Source: Acinetobacter colistiniresistens (GTDB taxonomy: Bacteria > Pseudomonadota > Gammaproteobacteria > Pseudomonadales > Moraxellaceae). Taken from it: DNA of 64,000 bases. Made by a program: the position numbers and the translations under genes. Position 1 is the stretch's first letter. The number at the start of each line of letters is the position of its first letter. The notes under the pieces were generated by a model. That model was not told the DNA's origin. It made no database searches and worked only from the letters and a program-made list of their open reading frames with translations. The stretch spans positions 199,209 to 263,208 of the forward strand of contig NZ_KE340381.1 in NCBI RefSeq assembly GCF_000413935.1, in the 5' to 3' direction. Shown here piece by piece: positions 19,376 through 27,792 of this stretch.

Positions 19376-20518
19376 CTATTTCAACTTAGGATCTAAAGCA
19401 TCACGCAAGGCGTCGGTAAACATTGAGAATGCTGTGACCAAAACAGCCATTGCGATCGATGCCGCTGCTAATTGCCACCATTTGCCCAAGATCAACTCAC
19501 TTTGCGCTTCATTCAACATACTGCCCCAAGATACCACCCCGACAGGTACGCCAAAACCGAGGAAGCTGAGAATCACTTCGGATTTGATAAATGACACCAC
19601 CAAAATCGAAATCTGTACCAAGGCAATATGACTGACGTTCGGAAAGATATGCACAAACATGCGGCGTAAATGGCTGACACCAATGGCTTTGGCCGCAAGC
19701 ACATACTCCCGTGATTTATGCTTCATATATTCAGCACGTATCAAGCGGAAAACGCCTGTCCATCCCGTCAATCCAAGAATTAACACAATCGACAGAATGC
19801 CCTTTTGTTGCAGGACTGCAGCAATGGCCAAAACCAATAACAAATAAGGAATCGAGGTAAAAATGTTATAGAACCAGTTCAATACATCGTCGACCCAGCC
19901 ACCGAAATAACCAGCAATAGCGCCTAAGAAAGTACCAATCACTACGGCCAATACTGCTGACAATAAGCCGACTAGAATTGAAGTCTCAGCCCCTTTAATG
20001 GTTTTGAGCAACACATCTTGTCCCCATTTATCTGCACCAAAAGCCAAGGTGGTTTTTAATTCTTGTTTTTGATCCAGTAAATGTCCATCGAGCTGCTGAT
20101 CAATCTGTTTCATATCCTCAGCCAATGGATCAACCATGCCATAGTTATCTATGGTTAAACCGTTTTGTTGTTCCTTTTGAATTTCTGCATTCAATTGTTG
20201 AATCACCTCTTTCAAGGGATCAACTGGATTTTCAGGCAAAGCGGCGGCTGTTTCCGTCTTGGTTTTGATTTGGTCTGACTCTTTATCCGCACCTAAAAAT
20301 GTCGGCGGCGCATAACTGACGGCCACTTCTTTATTCCAGTTTGATGCAATTACCCCCGTCATGGATAACGCCAATAAAATGAAATAGAACAGCACCACAA
20401 TAAAAGAAACGACAGCGATACGATCTGCTTTCAAACGCCGTAATGCCAGTTGCCATAGACCTGTTGCAGCCGTTGAGTCATTTGAAGAGACTTTGCCTTT
20501 AAAAATTGTATTAAGCAT
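19376..20518 (-). CDS. Peptide ABC transporter permease (DppC/YejE-like) with large periplasmic insert
   Basis: An inner-membrane permease of about 380 residues. TM1 lies near residues 36-58. The core (WGQDVLLKTIKGAETSILVGL onward) has five more membrane spans and the EAA loop region (REYVLAAKAIGVSHLRRMF). Between TM1 and the core, about residues 75-155 form a charged, Gln/Glu-rich segment that is longer than usual in this family. The start at 20518 is chosen because AGGAGG immediately precedes the first in-frame ATG (20524) and is ideally spaced for the second. Confidence 0.88.
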   Translation of the reverse strand: MLNTIFKGKVSSNDSTAATGLWQLALRRLKADRIAVVSFIVVLFYFILLALSMTGVIASNWNKEVAVSYAPPTFLGADKESDQIKTKTETAAALPENPVDPLKEVIQQLNAEIQKEQQNGLTIDNYGMVDPLAEDMKQIDQQLDGHLLDQKQELKTTLAFGADKWGQDVLLKTIKGAETSILVGLLSAVLAVVIGTFLGAIAGYFGGWVDDVLNWFYNIFTSIPYLLLVLAIAAVLQQKGILSIVLILGLTGWTGVFRLIRAEYMKHKSREYVLAAKAIGVSHLRRMFVHIFPNVSHIALVQISILVVSFIKSEVILSFLGFGVPVGVVSWGSMLNEAQSELILGKWWQLAAASIAMAVLVTAFSMFTDALRDALDPKLK

Positions 20519-20528
20519 CTTCATCCTC

Positions 20529-21467
20529 CTACTTCAGCTGTACACGAGGATCGAGGAGCTTATAAATCAGGTCGGCGATCAGGTTAAAAATCATGGTCAC
20601 CGCAGCGATATATACGGTAATCGCTTTAATCACTGGAAAATCACTACGTTCAACAGCAATAATAATTTCACGGCCGATTCCGGGAATACCAAAGAAACGT
20701 TCGATCAGGAAAGCTCCGATCAACAAGGCGGGCAAGCTGGCCATCACTTCAGTCACAATCGGAATCGAGGCATTCCGCAAAACATGTACACCCAGTACTC
20801 GAGACTCCCCCACGCCTTTAGCACGTGCTGTACGGACATAATCTTGATTGATTTCATCCAGCACAAAGCTGCGATATAAACGCAACGTCGGGGCAATACT
20901 GACCACCAACATGATCAAAATAGGCAACAAGGCATAATGAAATAGATTTTGGCTAAAACTATCACTCCAGCCCTGTACGGGGAACCAACTGAGTTGGTAG
21001 GCCAAAACATATTGGAATACGATGATATAAACCAGAATACTGATCGACATGCCAATGGTACACAGCATCATCACCATACGATCGGTCAATGAACCACGAA
21101 CCGATGCAACCGCCAACGCCAAGATGATAGAAATGACGGTTTGTAAAATGGTCAGTGGAATCAATAAAGTCAACGATGGCCCTAAACGGGTCAGAATAAT
21201 CTGCGAAACGGACTCTCCTGTACTCCAGCTTGCACCATAGTCAAAGGTCAGAATCTGCTTAATAAAAATCCAAAGCTGTACATAATACGGTTGGTCAACG
21301 CCCAACTGTTTACGGATGTTTTCAATTTGCTCAGGGTTAGACATCTTCCCTGCCAAGATATATGCAGGATCACCTCCAACCCAGTTAAACAAGAAGAAAA
21401 TCAGCAAAATAACACCCAACATGGTCGGGATCATTTGCCATAATCTACGCACGACATAAGCAAGCAT
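20529..21467 (-). CDS. Peptide ABC transporter permease (DppB/OppB-like)
   Basis: A 312-residue inner-membrane permease with six predicted spans. It has the N-terminal MLAYVVRRLWQMIPTMLGV of DppB-type proteins and the EAA motif region NQDYVRTARAKGVGESRVLGVH. It ends DPRVQLK, as usual. It pairs with the next permease to form the membrane channel of the importer; the genes are 10 bases apart. Confidence 0.92.
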   Translation of the reverse strand: MLAYVVRRLWQMIPTMLGVILLIFFLFNWVGGDPAYILAGKMSNPEQIENIRKQLGVDQPYYVQLWIFIKQILTFDYGASWSTGESVSQIILTRLGPSLTLLIPLTILQTVISIILALAVASVRGSLTDRMVMMLCTIGMSISILVYIIVFQYVLAYQLSWFPVQGWSDSFSQNLFHYALLPILIMLVVSIAPTLRLYRSFVLDEINQDYVRTARAKGVGESRVLGVHVLRNASIPIVTEVMASLPALLIGAFLIERFFGIPGIGREIIIAVERSDFPVIKAITVYIAAVTMIFNLIADLIYKLLDPRVQLK

Positions 21468-21479
21468 AATGGCAAATCC

Positions 21480-23498
21480 TTATTTGACCCGTTGACCTGT
21501 AATTTCATTAAAGAAAGCTTTGTTATCTGGTTCTCGGCCTAAAAAGTCTTTGACCAATTGTGTAGCATCTTTCTGACTGCCTTGCGACAAAATCGTTTGA
21601 CGGTAACGCTGACCAACTTCTGGATTATTCAGGTTGTCACCAAAAGCAGATAACATATCCAGGGCCAATACCTCAGACCACATATAACCGTAATAACCCG
21701 CTTGATACCCCATCAAATGTCCAAACTGTCCCGGGAATTCAGTATTCGGTACGTAGCCCAATGCAGTTGCAGACTCCATTTTTTTCCAGACATCCATCGG
21801 CTGTACTTTCAGTGCATCCGCACCATGTAACGCCATGTCATATTGCGCATAAAGCGTTTGACGTGCATAGCGCAGACCACGTCCATAATTATGGACTGAT
21901 TTAAGACGTGCAATCAGTGCATCATCGACGCGTGGGCAAGCAGGATCACAATAGTCGGCTACTTTAGCTAAGGTTTCTTTACGACGCGCCCACTCTTCAT
22001 ACATTTGTGACGGTGCTTCAACAAAGTCACGTTCGACCGAAGTCCCAGACTGACCTGAATAACGGGTTTTCGATAAAATGCCATGCAAAGCATGTCCAAA
22101 CTCATGTACAAAAGTTTCCAGTTCATCACTATTTAAACCTTTGCGGTTAAAGTTGGTGACCAATACCGAAATGGGCTTACGCTTGCTGAGCGTACTGCCC
22201 CCATAAACACCCCAGACTGCCGCATGACCATACTTACCTTCACGCGGAAATTTATCCATGTATAAACCGCCAAGCACTTCACCAGTCTTCTTATCGGTAA
22301 CATCGTAATATTCAACTTCATCTTGCCATGTAGCAACTTTGGCGGGTTTGAACTCAATGCCATATAGATCAGATGAAATCGCAAATAACCATTTTTGAGC
22401 GGCTAATGTCGGGAAATAATCACGGAGTTTCTCTTGATCAATCTGGTATTTTTCCTTGCGGAGTTTTTCACTCCAGTAATTGACATTCCAGCGGTTAATT
22501 TCGGCTTGTTCTAAAGCAATATTCAAGGTTTTGGCTTTAAATGCACGTAATTCTTGTACTTCTTTTTGCTCTAATGGGGCAACCACTTGATGCACATCGG
22601 ACAAGAAGGTATTGACCGTTTTGGGTGTTTTGGCCATGCGTTTCTTTAAAGCCCAGTCAGCATAACTTGGCTGACCAAATTGCTGCGCCAATTCATAACG
22701 CAAATCGATAATTTGTTTCAGTAAAACTAAATTCTTTTCAGTACCACGGCGTGTAAATGCGGTTTGATAACGTTTCCGTGCCGCATCGCTGTCTGCCAAC
22801 TCCATAAACGGTTGGTACTCTGGATATTCAAAGCCTAATAAATAGTTACCTTTGTCATTTTTCTTTAGGCCTGCAATATAGCTGTCAGGTAGTCCTTTCA
22901 ATTCGGCTGGCGTAAATTCTAATTTTTCTGGGTTATCACGAATATTACGGGAGAACTCTTGTGAAAGTTTGGTGAGCTCATCAAAAATCGTTTTGACCCG
23001 TGCTCTTTTCGCAGGGGGAAGTTGTACCCCAGTATCTTCAAAGGCATCGAGGATATCCTGACGATATTTACGGTCAATCGCATCCTTGGCTTTGGTGTTT
23101 TTGAAACGTTGATACAGTTTTGGATTTTGATAGATTTCCGTCTGTAGTTGATTGAGTTTGACCTCACAGTCTTCTGCTGCTTTACGCAATTTCGCGTCAG
23201 GATCGACATTGCTATACAGGCTAATCGGCCCTGAAAAATCTTCAAAGCTTGCCATCAGCTGATCCCACTCTGCCAAGACAGGTGCCGCATCAGATTGAGC
23301 GGTTACGGTTTGTTTTTCGAGTTGAGCGATGCGCTGCTTTAAGGTCTGCACATTGGCATCACACCATTGCGCACTTTCACTGGTTTTTAAAATTGGTAAC
23401 GTGGTTCGGGTATTTTCAGCCCAAATACCTTGGCTCATGCCTAGCGCTGCCAGGGATAACAGCCCCAGTGTTGATCGTTGTAATATTTTTTTCGCCAT
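21480..23498 (-). CDS. Exported M3-family peptidase (oligopeptidase A/Dcp-like)
   Basis: A zinc metallopeptidase of the M3 family with motif FVHEFGHALHG (HExxH) and a downstream Glu in the FVEAPSQMYEEW segment (third ligand). The N-terminus is a signal peptide (LGLLSLAALGMSQGIWAEN), so the enzyme should be periplasmic, unlike cytoplasmic OpdA. The start at 23498 follows GGAGAGAG; the longer frame to 23591 has no signal peptide at its start and is rejected. It sits inside the peptide-importer operon and probably trims peptides before or during uptake (inference). Confidence 0.9.
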   Translation of the reverse strand: MAKKILQRSTLGLLSLAALGMSQGIWAENTRTTLPILKTSESAQWCDANVQTLKQRIAQLEKQTVTAQSDAAPVLAEWDQLMASFEDFSGPISLYSNVDPDAKLRKAAEDCEVKLNQLQTEIYQNPKLYQRFKNTKAKDAIDRKYRQDILDAFEDTGVQLPPAKRARVKTIFDELTKLSQEFSRNIRDNPEKLEFTPAELKGLPDSYIAGLKKNDKGNYLLGFEYPEYQPFMELADSDAARKRYQTAFTRRGTEKNLVLLKQIIDLRYELAQQFGQPSYADWALKKRMAKTPKTVNTFLSDVHQVVAPLEQKEVQELRAFKAKTLNIALEQAEINRWNVNYWSEKLRKEKYQIDQEKLRDYFPTLAAQKWLFAISSDLYGIEFKPAKVATWQDEVEYYDVTDKKTGEVLGGLYMDKFPREGKYGHAAVWGVYGGSTLSKRKPISVLVTNFNRKGLNSDELETFVHEFGHALHGILSKTRYSGQSGTSVERDFVEAPSQMYEEWARRKETLAKVADYCDPACPRVDDALIARLKSVHNYGRGLRYARQTLYAQYDMALHGADALKVQPMDVWKKMESATALGYVPNTEFPGQFGHLMGYQAGYYGYMWSEVLALDMLSAFGDNLNNPEVGQRYRQTILSQGSQKDATQLVKDFLGREPDNKAFFNEITGQRVK

Positions 23499-23523
23499 TT
23501 CTCTCTCCAATTTAATCTGTTTG

Positions 23524-25341
23524 TTATTTCTTGTCTTGAATATCGATGTACATCCACTCTGCGGGTAATACCGGATGCTTTTTATAACCAATCACACGCG
23601 GCTGAGCGACTACGGTACGGTAACGAGTCGACATGAACTGTACAGGTGAATAAAACTCTAACAGCCGTGACATTTTGCGATACAGTAGATCACGCTCAGG
23701 ACTGTCATCCAGTTTCTGTGATTGCTCATAGAGACGATCATATTCTGGTAATTTAAAGCAGGTATGGTTGGTCGCGTGGATATTATTGCCATAGAACAAC
23801 TGCACAAAGTTATCTGCATCAGGGTAGTCTGCAATCCAAGCGGAGGCCTTAAACATGGTCTTACATTGTTTTTCTGCTTTTAAACCTTCAGCAAATGGAA
23901 CGGGCTTGGACACCATATTAATTTTGATATTGGTCAGATCTTTTTTCAGCAATTCTGCCATTTGCATACTACGGGCACTGCTGGTTGAAGGCATAAACTC
24001 AATCACTAAAGGTTTGCCATCCGGTAGAGTCCGCCAGCCATTCTTACCGACTTTATAGTTATAGCGATCCAGTAACAGATTGGCTGCCTTGACTGAATAA
24101 GGAATGCTGCTTTTATAATTTGGATCATGTCCTGCCACACCAAAAGGAATTGGCGACTCTAATTTTTGAGCATTGCCTTTGGCTAAAATACTAATGAATT
24201 TATCTTTGGAAATTGCCATAGACATAGCACGGCGCAGTGCAATCTTGTCCTTACTCAAGCCCCCTACCACAGGGTTCTGGATATTCCAATACAGATAGTC
24301 AATCGACGGATCTAAGATACGCGATAGCTGGATACCCTTCTTGGCAAGTTCAGGTTTTAATTTGCCATCTTGATCTAAGGCCTGTACGGGTAACTCACCA
24401 TCCAAGGTAAATAAATCCAGTCCATCTTTCTGAAAAGACAGCCATCCAGATTGCGATTCTTCAATCACCTGAATATCAACTACACCAATCTGCGGCATTT
24501 TCTTGCCTTGCATTTGTTGCACAATTTTCTGATCGGCAGGATCATTGGACTTAAAATCCCAGATAAAACCACGATAATCTGGATTTGCTTTCAGAATAAT
24601 CCGAGAACCCGGTGTCCAGTGTGACAGCATATAAGGGCCTGTTCCGACAGGTCGCCCCATCACATAACCCGCTTTATCCCGATATTTTTCAATCACCTCG
24701 CGCGCCACTGCACCCGTCGGTTGATGCGCCAACAGCATCGGAAAATTATGATTCGGTTCTTTTAAACGGATCACCAAAGTATACCGATCGGGTGTTTGTA
24801 TCCCCGCCATCGGCTGATCATAATTAAACTTTCCTGTTTTACTGGCTTGTTGAATAAGTGGTTCAATCCCAATAATTTTATCTTCAAATAACCAACTGTT
24901 GGGTGAATGTAGATTTGGATCGAGCAAACGTTTAAAAGAATAGGCATAGTCTGCTGCAGTTAATTCTCTCGCTTTGCCTTTAAATACAGGATCAGGTGTG
25001 AAATAAATCCCTTTCTGAATCCGAATGGTATAGGTCAACCCATCCGCACTCACTTCAGGTAATGCTGCTGCGGTTTTTGGCACCAACTTGGCAGGCGAAG
25101 CTAAATAATCGTAGGTATAGAGCGTTTCAAAAATAGAATATAAGACATGCGCCGAATACAGGTCTTGTGTCGCTACGGGATCAAATCCCGTTTCCGCCAC
25201 AGGAAAGGCATAACGTAAGACTTTTTTAGGATCAGCCGGGCTTTTCGCTTCTGTAATCGTTACCCCTAGACTTAATGTTGTCCCCAATAACAGCGCCAGA
25301 CTAGCCCGTTGCATCGAAAGTTTTAAATTTTGCTTCATCAT
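23524..25341 (-). CDS. Peptide ABC transporter substrate-binding protein, copy 1
   Basis: A family-5 extracellular solute-binding protein of 605 residues with a signal peptide (ALLLGTTLSLGVTITEAK). The fold signature includes VLRYAFPVAETGFDP, LTAADYAYSFKRLLDP and GTGPYMLSHW. It is a clear paralogue of the next gene upstream (shared VKGF/YRGF-type and KLVPATA/KLVPKTA segments). It delivers peptides or similar compounds to the permease pair downstream. The exact ligand is unknown. Confidence 0.9.
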   Translation of the reverse strand: MMKQNLKLSMQRASLALLLGTTLSLGVTITEAKSPADPKKVLRYAFPVAETGFDPVATQDLYSAHVLYSIFETLYTYDYLASPAKLVPKTAAALPEVSADGLTYTIRIQKGIYFTPDPVFKGKARELTAADYAYSFKRLLDPNLHSPNSWLFEDKIIGIEPLIQQASKTGKFNYDQPMAGIQTPDRYTLVIRLKEPNHNFPMLLAHQPTGAVAREVIEKYRDKAGYVMGRPVGTGPYMLSHWTPGSRIILKANPDYRGFIWDFKSNDPADQKIVQQMQGKKMPQIGVVDIQVIEESQSGWLSFQKDGLDLFTLDGELPVQALDQDGKLKPELAKKGIQLSRILDPSIDYLYWNIQNPVVGGLSKDKIALRRAMSMAISKDKFISILAKGNAQKLESPIPFGVAGHDPNYKSSIPYSVKAANLLLDRYNYKVGKNGWRTLPDGKPLVIEFMPSTSSARSMQMAELLKKDLTNIKINMVSKPVPFAEGLKAEKQCKTMFKASAWIADYPDADNFVQLFYGNNIHATNHTCFKLPEYDRLYEQSQKLDDSPERDLLYRKMSRLLEFYSPVQFMSTRYRTVVAQPRVIGYKKHPVLPAEWMYIDIQDKK

Positions 25342-25352
25342 ACACGTATCAC

Positions 25353-27167
25353 TTATTTTTGATTTGGTGAAACAATATCTAAGTATTGCCAGTTGGTATT
25401 CATAATTGGATGAGCTTTAAAGCCCTTCACCTCAGGATGAATCAACCAGTTCCGAATCCGTGTATCTTGTAAAATCCACGTTCCATCGGCTTCAATTTGG
25501 CGACTCATTTTTTCATAGAATGGCATACGTTTTTCAGGGGCTTGCTGCATCGCCTGTTTATATAAATTGTCATAAGCAGCTGACTGATAACAGGATTGAT
25601 TACCACGACCAACATTCGGACCATAAAGCAATTGCGTGAAATTTTCACCCTCTGGATAATCCGCATGCCATGCTCCACTCCACATCATGTATTGACACTG
25701 GGTTGCGGCTTTTAAGTTATCGGCAAAATTACTGACTTTAAAGTCTGCCCGAATCCCGATTGCATCTAAATTTTTCTTCCACAATTCAGAATACATCACG
25801 GAAGCTGTACCACTCTCGGTATTTATTTTTAAGGTTAAAGGCTTCCCATTGGGCAAATTACGATAGCCATCTGGGCCTTTTTTATAGCCAAAATGATCAA
25901 GTAATTTATTGGCTAACACTGGATTGTAACCAATACTACTGCGATAATTCGGGTTATGACCGTTAATGCCTGAAGGTACCAACATTTCAGCCTTAACCGC
26001 CTGTCCTTTTCTTAAGATACGAATATATTCATTGACATTAAAAGACATCGCAATTGCACGTCTTAATGCAATTTTATCGAGGCTATTACCACCCACCACA
26101 GGATCACGCATATTCAACATCGAATAGGTGATCTCTGCCTCTTTATTGGCATAGAGACGTATCCCCTGTTTTTGTATTTCTGCTTTTAACTGATTATTTT
26201 GATCCAGCACTTTAGGAATTGCACTTGAAGTGACCTTATCAAAATCGAGTTGCTTAGACTGAAAAGCGAGCCAACGTGATTGTTCTTCTTCGATAATACT
26301 GATATTGACCTTGCCAATTTGCGGCATTTGCTTGCCACTCATGTCTTTAACCAGCTGGTTATCCCATGCTGTGCCTGTCGATTTAAAATTCCAGACAAAA
26401 CCACGATAATCTGGATTGGCAACCAATTCGATCTTGCTGCGGGGGACATACTTACTCAGCATATAAGGTCCCGTCCCCACAGGATGCATAGCCAGACGAT
26501 CTTTATAATAATCAACCACTTCACGAGCAGTAGCACCAAACGTACTATAAGCTAGAATATAGGGAAAGTTATAATCAGATTGAGTCAAGGTAAATTGAAG
26601 TGTGTATCGATCTAAGGCTTTTACTCCCTCAATCTTGGCATCATAATTGAAGCGACCTGTTTGCTTCGCTTGCTCAACGAAGGCATCTGCACCCACAATT
26701 TTATGGTCAATAAATGCATATGAAGAAGAATGATTTTTAGGATCTAAAATACGTTTGACCGAATACACATAGTCTTCTGCAATTAACTCTCTACGCAAAC
26801 CTTTAAATGCTGGATCAGCAGTAAAATAAATACCTGGTTTTATTTTAAATATATAAACTTTCCCATTTTCTTTGATCATAGGCATGCTTTGTGCTGTAGC
26901 TGGAACCAACTTGACAGGATTAGCTAGATAATCGTATTGCAGCAATCTCTCAAAAATAACATCGGCTACATTACCGCTATAAAAATTAAAAGTTTTGACC
27001 ATATCAAAACCATCGTCAGGTGCTTCAAATGCGATTCGAAGCACCTTATCCGCTTGCGCTGGAGTTTTAGCGTTTCCCAAAGGAGCAAATACAATAACGG
27101 TTGAGAACAAAGCGACCGTAAAAAATTTAGACTTCAATTCAATGCTCACATTATCGTTTTTTAACAA
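25353..27167 (-). CDS. Peptide ABC transporter substrate-binding protein, copy 2
   Basis: A second family-5 binding protein of about 604 residues, 11 bases upstream of copy 1 and similar along its length (VLRIAFEAPDDGFD, LIAEDYVYSVKRILDP, GTGPYMLSKY). The signal peptide is FTVALFSTVIVFAPLGNAK. The start is uncertain: the frame opens with TTG at 27167, and a GTG follows six codons later; no strong ribosome site is seen. Being first in the operon, its promoter must lie in the AT-rich gap before the TonB receptor gene. Confidence 0.88.
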   Translation of the reverse strand: MLKNDNVSIELKSKFFTVALFSTVIVFAPLGNAKTPAQADKVLRIAFEAPDDGFDMVKTFNFYSGNVADVIFERLLQYDYLANPVKLVPATAQSMPMIKENGKVYIFKIKPGIYFTADPAFKGLRRELIAEDYVYSVKRILDPKNHSSSYAFIDHKIVGADAFVEQAKQTGRFNYDAKIEGVKALDRYTLQFTLTQSDYNFPYILAYSTFGATAREVVDYYKDRLAMHPVGTGPYMLSKYVPRSKIELVANPDYRGFVWNFKSTGTAWDNQLVKDMSGKQMPQIGKVNISIIEEEQSRWLAFQSKQLDFDKVTSSAIPKVLDQNNQLKAEIQKQGIRLYANKEAEITYSMLNMRDPVVGGNSLDKIALRRAIAMSFNVNEYIRILRKGQAVKAEMLVPSGINGHNPNYRSSIGYNPVLANKLLDHFGYKKGPDGYRNLPNGKPLTLKINTESGTASVMYSELWKKNLDAIGIRADFKVSNFADNLKAATQCQYMMWSGAWHADYPEGENFTQLLYGPNVGRGNQSCYQSAAYDNLYKQAMQQAPEKRMPFYEKMSRQIEADGTWILQDTRIRNWLIHPEVKGFKAHPIMNTNWQYLDIVSPNQK

Positions 27168-27792
27168 ATACTAAACTTTTGCATAGTATTCAACCACTCA
27201 TCGATCTCACCTGTCTGACTTAATCCAATGATCTTGTTCACAAAAATGAATGGATTGTGATATTTTTACCAATCATAAAAATGATTCAGATGTAAAACCG
27301 ACATCAAGACCCAAAATTACAATGCTAATTTCATGCCACTTTTCAAACAAATTTTAAATAGAAAAATTAGACTCCCATCTATTCACCCATCTAATCAATA
27401 TTTATTTATCCTAATTAAAAGTAACTTTATGCAAAATCTCATTTTTTCATAATATTCTTAACAATTAAAATAAAAATCTATAAATACATGTTTTAAAATA
27501 CATAAAAACAAAATGCACCAAATAAATGCAGATAAAAATTAACATGTTTCATTTTAACACCATGTCTAAAACCTAGAAAAATGTAAAAAAATGCCAATAA
27601 AAAATATTTTTATAAATTCATAATTTTTTAATAAATAGTAAAAATATGAAAAGCTTATTCAATAAAACTAGAACGCTTTTACACAATTTATTCTAGATTA
27701 AACCTGATCCAAAAATGTATTTGGCACATGTCTTGCTAAAACGCTCTTGTTCAGTCTTTAAGAGTGACAATCCACTAGGGGTTATAAATTTA
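27168..27792. other. AT-rich intergenic region between divergent uptake operons
   Basis: About 620 bases without a convincing gene, rich in A/T runs. It must contain the promoters of the leftward peptide-importer operon and the rightward TonB-receptor operon. I see no clear Fur box and no strong hairpin. Confidence 0.6.

Noticed and set aside
27168-27714. Hidden small gene or RNA in the AT-rich gap
   Set aside because: No frame with a ribosome site and no stable hairpin was seen; the sequence is mostly A/T runs.
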